Shown here: piece after piece, positions 1 to 7,718 of the stretch
How positions within the stretch are numbered: position 1 is the stretch's first letter
Layout of the letters: each line of letters opens with the position of its first letter
Assembly: GCF_036010485.1 (NCBI RefSeq)
Contig: NZ_CP108568.1
Span: 4,905,001-4,969,000, forward strand
Origin: Streptomyces sp. NBC_01198
Lineage (GTDB): Bacteria > Actinomycetota > Actinomycetes > Streptomycetales > Streptomycetaceae
Length of the DNA: 64,000 nucleotides
Reading direction: 5' to 3'
Notes under the pieces: model-generated
Databases searched by the model: none
Told to the model about the DNA's origin: nothing
Seen by the model: only the letters and a program-made list of their open reading frames with translations
Program-made: the position numbers and the translations under genes

Positions 1-708
1 GGTGCGCTCGAAGACGTCGAAGAAGAACACCACCCACGGCCGCCGCTCCGCCGCCTTGCCCAGATCCTGGAGGAACACCGGAGTCAGCACCCGTAGGGGC
101 GAGATGACGAGCTGGACGTCGTCGTGGCTGCGCAGCCGGGAGGCGACCATCGCCCGGAGCCGGTCCGCGCTGTGGTCCAGGCTCTGCGCGACCTGCTGCG
201 GATCCAGCACGCCGGCCAGCGCCCCCGCGCCGGGCACCGGCAGCATGGACAGGCCGAGAACTCCCGCTTGGGCCACGACGGTTCCGGTCACCGACGCCTG
301 GCCCGGCACGCTCGGATCGGCCGCGCCGAGCGCCTGGGGAGCGGTCTCCGCCTCGTGGCGGCGCAGCCGGTAGGTGGCCAGCAGATCCTGGAAGGCCCGC
401 AGCGGCAGCCCCTGGCGCTCCATCTGGACGCCGATCGCCTCCATCGCCTCCAGCGGGCCGTGCACGTCGTCGTCGAGGTAGACCGTCTGCGCCTCCCGCG
501 CCTGCGCGGCGTTCTCCCACTGCCGGACCAGCGACGTCTTTCCCACACCTGCGTTGCCGTGCACGTGGAAGAGGTACTGGAAGTCCTCGTCCTGCGGATT
601 GCGCCCGAGGTTGTCGCGGAACATCGTCAGTTTCTCGGTCCGGCCGACGAAACCGCGGGCGGACTTCCGCCGGTTCAGCTCCTGCCGGGTCACCCGCTGC
701 CTGGCCAT
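1..708 (-). CDS. P-loop ATPase, N-terminal part (3' end outside window)
   Basis: The first 236 residues of an ATP-binding protein are visible; the frame runs open off the left edge. A short N-terminal segment ends in GFVGRTEKL, a typical lead-in of AAA/NACHT-like ATPases, followed by the P-loop HGNAGVGKTSLVRQW at about residues 50-65. A later stretch, RPWVVFFFDVFERT, has the hydrophobic-plus-acid look of a Walker B strand. Between them lies a Gly/Ala/Val-rich segment. The ATG has a GGGAGCAG ribosome site just upstream. It may be a signalling or TPR-type ATPase, but the C-terminal half that would define it is missing. The substrate is unknown. Confidence 0.75.
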   Translation of the reverse strand, partial: MARQRVTRQELNRRKSARGFVGRTEKLTMFRDNLGRNPQDEDFQYLFHVHGNAGVGKTSLVRQWENAAQAREAQTVYLDDDVHGPLEAMEAIGVQMERQGLPLRAFQDLLATYRLRRHEAETAPQALGAADPSVPGQASVTGTVVAQAGVLGLSMLPVPGAGALAGVLDPQQVAQSLDHSADRLRAMVASRLRSHDDVQLVISPLRVLTPVFLQDLGKAAERRPWVVFFFDVFERT

Positions 709-918
709 CCCGCTGCTCCCTTGCCGTCGGCGCCCGCACGCCGGGCTGCTCCGCTCCCGCGCCGCCATTGTCCAGCGCCCCAACGCCCGCCGCCCGTACT
801 TCACTTGACCCGGCCCGTTCTACGCCACCGGCCCGGTGCCGGATGGGGTCCCTGGGAGGGGGTAGGCGAGCGGGGCGACGCTGGGCGGGCCGGCGCGCTG
901 CCTGAGGAGAGTCAGCGG

Positions 919-1833
919 ATGGAGTTCGACGACAATGCCGGCCTGGACACCTCCGAGGTCCAGGACAACAGGGGCGGCGGGGCGCTGGGCGGGATCCCCG
1001 GTGGCGGGAGGACCGTGGGCGGTGGGGTGGTCGGGCTGCTGGTGGTGATCGCCTCGGTGGTCTTCGGGGTGAACCCGGGCGTGTTCAGCTCCGACAGCAG
1101 CAGCAGCAGCAGCAGCGGTACCGGTACGGGCGCCGGCGCCACCGGTTCCGGCGACCTCGCGGCGAACTGCCGCACCGGCGCGGACGCCAACACCAAGGAC
1201 GAGTGCCGCGTCGTCGCCGTGGTCGACAGCGTGCAGGAGTTCTGGAAGGACACCGAGGAGGCCGGCGGGAAGTCGTACACCCAGGCCCCGACCCTGCTGT
1301 TCACCGGCAGCGTGAACACCGGCTGCGGGAACGCGACGTCCGACGTCGGGCCCTTCTACTGCTCCGCCGACGACAAGGTCTACCTGGACCTCGGCTTCTT
1401 CGACGAGCTCACCAGCAAATTCGGCGCCAAGGGCGGCCCCTTCGCCGAGGCCTACGTCATCGCGCACGAATACGGGCACCACATCCAGGACTTGAGCGGC
1501 ACCATCTCCCGGGGCAGCGGCGAGGGCCAGAACAGCGGCTCGGTGAAACTGGAGCTCCAGGCCGACTGCTACGCCGGGGTGTGGGCCCACCACGCCACCA
1601 CCACCCCGGATCCCAAGAGCGGAAAGCCGCTGATCACCGAACTGACCCAGGCCGACATCAACCTGGGCCTGGACGCGGCCGCCGCCGTGGGGGACGACCG
1701 CATCCAGCAGAAGTACCAGGGCAAGGTCACCCCGGACACCTGGACCCACGGCTCCGCGGCACAGCGCCAGCAGTGGTTCAGCACGGGGTACAGGTCGGGC
1801 AAGGCCGCGAGTTGCGACACCTTCGGCCAGTGA
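919..1833 (+). CDS. Membrane-anchored neutral zinc metallopeptidase (YpfJ/KPN_02809 type)
   Basis: 304 residues. The order is a Gly-rich cytoplasmic N terminus, one membrane segment at about 36-56, a Ser/Gly/Thr linker, then an extracytoplasmic peptidase domain. The zincin motif HEYGHH lies at about 183-188, with a downstream ELQADCYAG segment supplying the usual third metal ligand and conserved acids. Paired cysteines suggest disulfides outside the cell. The family is common in actinobacteria and proteobacteria, but its physiological substrates are poorly known. The ATG at 919 follows GAGGAGAG; upstream in-frame codons lack this signal and read as high-GC filler. Length is normal for the family. 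Confidence 0.88.
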   Translation: MEFDDNAGLDTSEVQDNRGGGALGGIPGGGRTVGGGVVGLLVVIASVVFGVNPGVFSSDSSSSSSSGTGTGAGATGSGDLAANCRTGADANTKDECRVVAVVDSVQEFWKDTEEAGGKSYTQAPTLLFTGSVNTGCGNATSDVGPFYCSADDKVYLDLGFFDELTSKFGAKGGPFAEAYVIAHEYGHHIQDLSGTISRGSGEGQNSGSVKLELQADCYAGVWAHHATTTPDPKSGKPLITELTQADINLGLDAAAAVGDDRIQQKYQGKVTPDTWTHGSAAQRQQWFSTGYRSGKAASCDTFGQ

Positions 1834-1840
1834 CCGTGTC

Positions 1841-2066
1841 CTAGGCGTCCGGGCAGACCGGGACGGGGCCGAGGTTGTCGATGTAGCGTGCGGTGGCCCA
1901 GCCGGCCGGGTCCTGATCGAGGCGGTACCAGAGGGAGTTGCCCTCGACGTCCTCGCCGGTGGTCTTGCAGGTGAGGGCGACGGTCCGGCCGGGCCGGAGG
2001 CTGCCGACCGCGGCGGACCGGGTGGTCGGCGCGCCGCGTGCGCATGCCACCGCAAGTGGCAGTCAC
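1841..2066 (-). pseudogene. Remnant of a secreted SH3-domain protein, 5' truncated and frameshifted
   Basis: Minus-strand translation gives the tail of a bacterial SH3 domain (APTTRSAAVGSL, VALTCKTTGED, LWYRLD, GWATARYIDN). The preceding strand VTATCGGMRT, which matches the usual start of such a domain, lies in another frame, so about one base has been gained or lost near 2034. No signal peptide is present: just upstream the frame hits a stop inside a REP-like repeat. The short open stretch from GTG 2050 could still be translated (69 aa) but would lack the first SH3 strand. Inference: a former small secreted SH3 protein whose front was replaced by the repeat. Confidence 0.55.
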
Positions 2067-2401
2067 CTGGGGGCGCGGGGAACTGCGCGCTCAGCCGTCC
2101 ACCGGCCGGTGGTCCGGATGCGACAGCAACAGCCCCTTTCGCCCGGTGGCGACGTGCACCCCGTCGACGGCCGGTCGCTCCGTTCTCCCCCAGCGCTTCG
2201 CCTGGGGGTACCGCCACGCGCGGGCACCCCCTTCCCGAAGGGGCACCGCACAGCCGCCGCGCCCAGCGGATGGGCACCCCTCGCCGAGAGGGAGCCGCCC
2301 AACCCCGGCCCAGGGGTGGGCAGCCCCTGCCGAAGGGGGACGTGGGGGGCAAGGGGCACCCGGGGGTCGCGTGCCGCGTAGGCATGTGGCAAGGTGGCCA
2401 T
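2067..2401. repeat. Intergenic mosaic of REP-like repeat and short hairpins
   Basis: No gene is evident before cutC. At about 2068-2116 lies GGGGCGCGGGGAACTGCGCG followed by a GCCCACCGG-type dyad, a core that recurs at 9600-9830 and 12540-12620. Next come hairpins: CCCCCAG/CTGGGGG at 2187-2208 and CCCCTT-cccg-AAGGGG at 2228-2243. Two similar stem-loops (about 2274-2295 and 2319-2338) share a GGGCANCCC...GGGG pattern. The cutC promoter must lie in or after this mosaic, but no -35/-10 is convincing. Confidence 0.6.
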
Positions 2402-3112
2402 ATGTCTAGACCAATCTTCGAGGTGATCGCCCTCGGCCCGGACGACGCCGTCGCAGCCCAAACCGGCGGAGCCGACCGCCTCGAACTGGTCACCGATATG
2501 GCCGCGGACGGCCTCACCCCTTCCCGCGCGACCTTCGGCACGATCCGCGCCGCCGTCGACATCCCGCTCCGCGTGATGCTGCGGCTCTCGGACGGCTTCA
2601 GCGCCGGCGGCCCGAGCCGGCTGGACGACCTGTGCGAGGCCGCCCAGGGCCTGCGCGCCGAGGGCGCCGAGGAGTTCGTGCTCGGCTTCCTCGACCCGCT
2701 CGGGGCCGCCGACCTCGACGCCGTCCACGCGCTGGTGGACGTGCTCGACGGCTGCCGGTGGACCTTCCACCGGGCCATCGACCGCGCCACCGACCGGGAC
2801 GCCGTACGGCTCCAGCTCGCCGGGCTGCCCGGCCTCGACACGTATCTGACCGCCGGGTCCGCGGACGGCGTGGCCGCCGGGATGGACGTGCTGTGCGCGG
2901 AGGCCGCGCGCGGCGGCGAGCCGGGGTACGAGCCGCGGCTGCTGGTCGGCGGCGGGCTGCTGCTCGACCACGTGCCGGAGCTGCGGGCGGCCGGCCTGGA
3001 CGCCTTCCACGTCGGCGGCGCGGTCAGGGCCGGCGGCTGGGCGGGCCCGGTGGACGCCGACGCCGTACGGACCTGGCGCACCGTCCTGGACACCCCCGTC
3101 GCCGTGGGCTGA
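2402..3112 (+). CDS. cutC: CutC family copper homeostasis protein
   Basis: 236 residues, a single TIM-barrel domain of normal CutC length. Recognisable blocks are FEVIALGPDDAVAAQTGGADRLELV at the N terminus, GLTPSRATF, VLGFLDPLG, WTFHRAID with the following TDR segment, and a C-terminal RLLVGGGLLLDHV plus FHVGGAVR. CutC is cytosolic and was linked genetically to copper tolerance in E. coli. Its biochemical role remains debated, and a phosphatase-like or metabolic role has been suggested. The ATG at 2402 follows CAAGGTGGCC, a weak ribosome site. It converges on the HelD-type gene and has no copper genes nearby, so a copper role here is inherited from the family name only. Confidence 0.88.
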   Translation: MSRPIFEVIALGPDDAVAAQTGGADRLELVTDMAADGLTPSRATFGTIRAAVDIPLRVMLRLSDGFSAGGPSRLDDLCEAAQGLRAEGAEEFVLGFLDPLGAADLDAVHALVDVLDGCRWTFHRAIDRATDRDAVRLQLAGLPGLDTYLTAGSADGVAAGMDVLCAEAARGGEPGYEPRLLVGGGLLLDHVPELRAAGLDAFHVGGAVRAGGWAGPVDADAVRTWRTVLDTPVAVG

Positions 3113-3214
3113 CGGGCTCGCCCGCGTCAGCGTCCGTAAACGGTCCCGGACGCCGGCCGGCGGCTCCACCTACGGAACCGCCGGGACACCGCCCAGGTCA
3201 GGGCGGCGTCGCGT

Positions 3215-5284
3215 TCAGTCCGCGAGCGCCGCGGGCAGCGGCTGCGCGTGCAGGACGGACAGGCCGGACACCGCGCGGGTCAGGGCGACGTAGAGGCGGC
3301 GCAGCCCGGTGCGCGCGTCGGGCTCGGCGGCCACGATCCGCGCGGGCTCGTCGAGCACGACGTAGTCGTATTCCAGGCCCTTCGCGAGCGACGCCGGCAC
3401 CAGCGTCAGCCGCGCCTCCGCGGAGGTCTCGGCTCCCGGCGGGAGATACGCCAGCCCGGCCTCGGCCAGCGCCGCGCCCAGTGCCGCGATCCGCGGGTCC
3501 GCCGCGATCAGGCCGATCGACCCCTCGTGCCGCAGTGCGTCCTGGCACGCGGCCACCACCGCCGCCTCCAACTCGCCCTCCGGCACCGCCCGTACGCCGA
3601 AGTCGCCGCCTGCCTCGCGTACCGAGGACGCCGGGGCCAGGTCGGGGGCGATCTGCGGCAGCAGCCGGGAGGCGTACGCGATGACCTCGCGCGGCACGCG
3701 GAAGCCGCGGGTCAACTCCTCGACCCTCGCGTCCGGTTTGCCGAGGTGGCGCAGCGCCTCCGCCCAACTGGCCGTCGCCCAGGGCGTGGTGCCCTGCGCG
3801 ATGTCACCCAGGACGGTCGCAGAGCCGGTCGAGCAGCGCCGCCCGACCGCCCGGTACTGCATCGGTGACAGGTCCTGCGCCTCGTCCAGCACCACATGGC
3901 CGAGCGAGGCCGTGCGCTGCACCAGGTCCCGTGCCTCGTCGACCAGCACGGCGTCGGCCGCCGACCACTTCGCCGACGCGAGGCCCCGCGCGGGCTTCTC
4001 CCACAGGATCGCCTTCTGCTCGTCCGCGTCGAGCAGCCCGTCGGCCGCTTCGGCCAGGAACTCCGGGTCCGACAGCAGCCGCAGCACCAGCTTCGCCGGA
4101 TCGACCGGCGGCCAGCACGCCTTGACCGCCCCCTTGACCGCCGCGTTGCGTGCCACCGCGTCCTGCACACGGTCGTCGGGCGCCTCGCCCGCCCGCTCCA
4201 TCTGCACCAGCACCGCATGCGCGATCCGCTGCGGCAGCGCGTCGTGCGCGGCGCCGTAGCGGATGTCGCGCTCGGCCATCTCCTGGACGATCTCCGCCAG
4301 TTCGTAGGCCGGCACCCGCCAGCGCCGGGACCCCCGGACCACCATCACCGGCTCGGTGGGCATCCTGATGCCGGAGCGCACCGCCCGGCGCAGCACCTCC
4401 GCCATCCGGGCGTCGCCCTTGACGCGGGCGGTCCCCGCCGAGTCGGCGCCCCGCAGCGGCACATGGGCCACCAGGTCGTCCACCGTGGCCTGCTTGACCT
4501 GGAGTTCGCCCAGAGCGGGCAGCACCTGCTCGATGTACTGCAGGAAGGAGGCGTTCGGCCCGATCACCAACGTGCCCGTACGGGCCAGGCGTTCACGGTG
4601 CGCGTACAGCAGGTACGCCACCCGGTGCAGGCCCACCGCCGTCTTCCCGGTGCCGGGCGCACCCTGCACGCAGACCGTGCCGCCGACCCCGGCACGGACG
4701 ATCTCGTCCTGCTCGGGCTGGATCGTCGCCACGATGTCCCGCATCGGGCCGACGCGGGGCCGTTCGATCTCCGACTGCAGCAGCTTGCTCGCCGTGTCGG
4801 CCTCCGCCGGGTCCGTCAGGTGCTCGTCCTCGTAGGCGGTCAGCTCCCCGCCGGTGTAGCCGAAGCGGCGGCGCAGCCGCACGTCCATCGGCTCGGCGCG
4901 CGAGGCGCGGTAGAACGGCTGCGAGACCGGGGCGCGCCAGTCGATCACCATGGGATCGCCCTCGGCGTCGTGCACATGGCGGCGCCCGATGTAGAAGCTC
5001 TCCCCTTCCGCGCCCTCGGCCAGCTCCGTGCCGGGCGCGTGGCCGTAGTCGAGGCGGCCGAAGAACAGCGGGGTGTGGACCAGGTCGGCGAGCGCCTTGA
5101 TACGGACCTCGATCTCGCCGGCGAGGATCCTGGCGTTCACCCAGTTGCCGGTGACATCGGTGATGTCGAGCGCCTCGACGTCCTCCCGCATGGCCCGCAG
5201 TGCGGCCCGGGACGACGACAGGTGGTCGCGCTCGCGCTGGAGGGGATCGGGGGTGTGGGCGTGGATCGGGGCGTGCGAGGGCAC
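3215..5284 (-). CDS. HelD/HelR-type RNA polymerase-recycling motor ATPase (UvrD-like)
   Basis: 689 residues with superfamily 1 helicase motifs. An N-terminal coiled segment (about 10-70) is followed by the family block MVIDWRAPVSQPFYRA, then Walker A GAPGTGKT at about 208-215. A VVLDEAQDLSPMQYRA motif II, LTRGFRVPREV, and a C-terminal AKGLEYDYVVLDEPA / RLYVALTRA block follow. Unlike UvrD it carries the N-terminal HelD arm, so it is expected to act on RNA polymerase rather than DNA, freeing stalled or drug-bound enzyme. HelR homologues in Streptomyces help tolerate rifamycins. GTG 5284 sits 7 nt after GGAGG. I saw no rifamycin-associated inverted repeat upstream, so rifamycin induction is not supported here. 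Confidence 0.85.
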   Translation of the reverse strand: MPSHAPIHAHTPDPLQRERDHLSSSRAALRAMREDVEALDITDVTGNWVNARILAGEIEVRIKALADLVHTPLFFGRLDYGHAPGTELAEGAEGESFYIGRRHVHDAEGDPMVIDWRAPVSQPFYRASRAEPMDVRLRRRFGYTGGELTAYEDEHLTDPAEADTASKLLQSEIERPRVGPMRDIVATIQPEQDEIVRAGVGGTVCVQGAPGTGKTAVGLHRVAYLLYAHRERLARTGTLVIGPNASFLQYIEQVLPALGELQVKQATVDDLVAHVPLRGADSAGTARVKGDARMAEVLRRAVRSGIRMPTEPVMVVRGSRRWRVPAYELAEIVQEMAERDIRYGAAHDALPQRIAHAVLVQMERAGEAPDDRVQDAVARNAAVKGAVKACWPPVDPAKLVLRLLSDPEFLAEAADGLLDADEQKAILWEKPARGLASAKWSAADAVLVDEARDLVQRTASLGHVVLDEAQDLSPMQYRAVGRRCSTGSATVLGDIAQGTTPWATASWAEALRHLGKPDARVEELTRGFRVPREVIAYASRLLPQIAPDLAPASSVREAGGDFGVRAVPEGELEAAVVAACQDALRHEGSIGLIAADPRIAALGAALAEAGLAYLPPGAETSAEARLTLVPASLAKGLEYDYVVLDEPARIVAAEPDARTGLRRLYVALTRAVSGLSVLHAQPLPAALAD

Positions 5285-5623
5285 GGCTTCGCCTCCGGCG
5301 GGGGTACGTGTACGCGAGGAGGCCGACCGGTTTCCGTCCGGCCGGCGGCACTCCCGTCCGGGAGGCGTCCGGGAGGCGGCAAGACCGGAGATGTTACGCC
5401 CCGGCGGCGGGGGACGCGAACGGTTATCCGCGCCCCGGCGCAGCGACGCGCCCCGGCCCGGCGACGCGGCGCGGACCTGCCGCTACGCGTCCGGGGGGAG
5501 ACTCAGGGACGACCCTGAGACCGGGGTAGGGGTCGGAGGTCCGACCGGGGGGTGATCTCCGGGGGCGAGATTTACGCCCTCAGTCCGACGCGGCGGGGGT
5601 GTCCGATTTCGTACCGTTGAGAC
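5285..5623. other. Divergent promoter region between the HelD-type gene and a small gene
   Basis: 339 bases without a gene. The part next to the HelD gene holds its GGAGG ribosome site; the rest is GC-rich with loose repeats of GGCGACGCG and GGGGGTGATCTCCGGGGG. No strong terminator, riboswitch or consensus -35/-10 pair could be picked out by eye. Confidence 0.4.
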
Positions 5624-5788
5624 ATGGCCTCCACCACCCTCACCCCAGGTCCGGCCGTGCACGGTGCCACCGTGCACGACACCATTCCCGAACACCCACG
5701 GCACCGGATCGGCAACGCCTTGCATGCGCTCCGCGTCTTCGCCGTCGCCGCGGCGGAGGTGGTGCTGCTCGGCAAGGAAAGCTACTGA
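5624..5788 (+). CDS. Small conserved hypothetical protein, 54 aa
   Basis: A short ORF ending 51 bases before the convergent end of XPB. The N-terminal half is Thr/Pro/His-rich; the C-terminal half (about residues 29-50) is an amphipathic to hydrophobic helix, NALHALRVFAVAAAEVVLL, ending in GKESY. Third codon positions follow the G/C bias of real genes here. There is no SD in front of ATG 5624. I recognise no domain; similar short proteins with a LRVF-A-A helix occur beside XPB in streptomycetes as far as I recall. It may be a membrane-associated peptide. Function unknown. Confidence 0.5.
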   Translation: MASTTLTPGPAVHGATVHDTIPEHPRHRIGNALHALRVFAVAAAEVVLLGKESY

Positions 5789-5839
5789 ACCCACCCCGCG
5801 CGGGCCGCCCACCCGCACGCCGACCTCGCGCGGACCGCC

Positions 5840-7492
5840 TCAGCTGTCCTCGTCCGCGCCCGTCAGAAGATCGTCCGCGTCCACGATCCGGTACGCGTAG
5901 CCCTGCTCTGCCAGGAACCGCTGGCGGTGGGCGGCGAAGTCCTGGTCGATGGTGTCCCGCGCGACCACCGAGTAGAAGCGGGCCTCGTGCCCGTCCGCCT
6001 TGGGCCGCAGCACCCGGCCGAGCCGCTGCGCCTCCTCCTGGCGGGACCCGAAAGTGCCCGAGACCTGGATCGCGACCGTCGCCTCGGGCAGGTCGATCGA
6101 GAAGTTGGCCACCTTCGACACCACCAGCACCGACAACTCGCCCTGCCGGAAGGCCTCGAAAAGCTTCTCGCGCTGCGCGTTCGGCGTCTCGCCCTTGATC
6201 ACCGGGGCGTTCAGATGCTCGCCCAGCTCGTCCAGCTGGTCGATGTACTGCCCGATGACCAGCGTCTGCTGCCCCGCGTGCTTGGCCACCAGCGCCTCGG
6301 TGACCTTGCGCTTGGTCTCGGTCGTCGCGCAGTAGCGGTACTTCTCCTCGGTCTCGGCCGTGGCGTAGGCCAGCCGCTCCGCGTCGGTGAGGTTGACCCG
6401 CACCTCGACGCAGTCGGCGGGCGCGATGTAGCCCTGCGCCTCGATCTCCTTCCAGGGCGCGTCGAAGCGCTTCGGGCCGATGAGCGAGAAGACGTCCGAC
6501 TCGCGGCCGTCCTCCCGCACCAGCGTCGCGGTCAGCCCCAGCCGCCGGCGCGCCTGGAGGTCCGCGGTGAACTTGAAGACCGGCGCGGGCAGCAGGTGCA
6601 CCTCGTCGTAGACGATCAGGCCCCAGTCGCGGGAGTCGAACAGCTCCAGGTGCGGATAGACGCCCTTACGCCGGGTCGTCAGCACCTGGTAGGTGGCGAT
6701 GGTCACCGGGCGGATCTCCTTGCGCGTACCGCTGTACTCGCCGATCTCCTCCTCGGTGAGCGAGGTCCGCTTGACCAGCTCGTGCTTCCACTGGCGGGCC
6801 GAGACCGTGTTCGTCACCAGGATCAGCGTGGTCGCCTTCGCCTCGGCCATCGCGCCGGCCCCGACCAGCGTCTTGCCCGCGCCGCACGGCAGCACGACGA
6901 CACCGGAGCCGCCGTGCCAGAAGCCCTCCACGGCCTGCTTCTGGTAGGGCCGCAGCGCCCAGCCGTCCTCGGCCAGCTCGATCGGGTGCGCCTCGCCGTC
7001 CACGTAGCCGGCGAAGTCCTCGGCCGGCCAGCCCAGCTTGAGCAGCACCTGCTTGATCTGCCCGCGCTCGGACGGATGCACGGCGACGGTGTCCTGGTCG
7101 ATCCGCGCGCCGACCAGCGGCTGGACCCGCTTGGAGCGCAGGATCTCCTCAAGCACCGGCCGGTCGGTGCTGGTCAGCACCAGCCCGTGCGCCGGGTCCT
7201 TGCTGAGCCGCAGCCGCCCGTAGCGGTCCATGGTCTCGGCGACGTCGACGAGCAGCGCGTGCGGCACCGGGTAGCGGGAGTATTCGACGAGCGCGTCGAC
7301 GACCTGCTCGGCGTCGTGCCCCGCGGCCCGGGCGTTCCACAGCCCGAGCGGGGTGAGGCGGTAGGTGTGGATGTGCTCGGGTGCGCGCTCCAGCTCGGCG
7401 AACGGGGCGATGGCTCGGCGGCAGGCGTCGGCCTGCTCGTGGTCGACCTCGAGCAGGAGGGTCTTGTCACTCTGGACGATCAGGCAGGACAC
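5840..7492 (-). CDS. XPB/RAD25-family DNA repair helicase
   Basis: 550 residues, the usual length of bacterial XPB. An N-terminal damage-recognition-like domain (1-170) precedes helicase domain 1 with GAGKT at about 204-208 and the DEVH box at 296-299. Then come the RRRLGLTATLVREDGRE segment with the RED motif, and helicase domain 2 ending in VSGTFGSRQEEAQRLGRVLRP (motif VI). XPB is a 3'-5' DNA helicase/ATPase; in actinobacteria it is presumed to act in repair. GTG 7492 lies 8 nt after GGAGG, which rules out the longer in-frame extension. The helicase-C-domain protein that commonly neighbours XPB lies 2.4 kb away at 9927-12398, with two cell-surface genes between. Confidence 0.9.
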   Translation of the reverse strand: MSCLIVQSDKTLLLEVDHEQADACRRAIAPFAELERAPEHIHTYRLTPLGLWNARAAGHDAEQVVDALVEYSRYPVPHALLVDVAETMDRYGRLRLSKDPAHGLVLTSTDRPVLEEILRSKRVQPLVGARIDQDTVAVHPSERGQIKQVLLKLGWPAEDFAGYVDGEAHPIELAEDGWALRPYQKQAVEGFWHGGSGVVVLPCGAGKTLVGAGAMAEAKATTLILVTNTVSARQWKHELVKRTSLTEEEIGEYSGTRKEIRPVTIATYQVLTTRRKGVYPHLELFDSRDWGLIVYDEVHLLPAPVFKFTADLQARRRLGLTATLVREDGRESDVFSLIGPKRFDAPWKEIEAQGYIAPADCVEVRVNLTDAERLAYATAETEEKYRYCATTETKRKVTEALVAKHAGQQTLVIGQYIDQLDELGEHLNAPVIKGETPNAQREKLFEAFRQGELSVLVVSKVANFSIDLPEATVAIQVSGTFGSRQEEAQRLGRVLRPKADGHEARFYSVVARDTIDQDFAAHRQRFLAEQGYAYRIVDADDLLTGADEDS

Positions 7493-7718
7493 GCGTGGTA
7501 CCTCCGGACGGGCCGGGTGGAGGGCGAACTTACGATTGTACGCGGCCCGGCCTTCCCCGCGGCGCCCGCAGCCCGGGGGCCTTGTGCAGCCCGGTCGGGG
7601 CGCGGGGCGCTCCCCAGTGCCCCGGGTGCCGCAGGGCGGCGGCGCCATCCGTGGGAATTGGCCCGCTCTTACCCGTGGCTTACATCGGGATTAGTCGTAT
7701 TTGATGTTTTCTGCCCCC

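Noticed and set aside
820..3093. 757-aa minus-strand frame across the metallopeptidase, SH3 remnant and cutC
   Set aside because: It has no family motif, runs over well-supported genes, and is the usual antisense artefact of strong G/C codon bias.
3896..5518. 540-aa plus-strand frame opposite the HelD-type gene
   Set aside because: Shadow of the HelD-type gene; no coding motifs.
5285..5600. Rifamycin-associated element before the HelD-type gene
   Set aside because: No GGGGCTT/AAGCCCC-type dyad was seen in the upstream gap.
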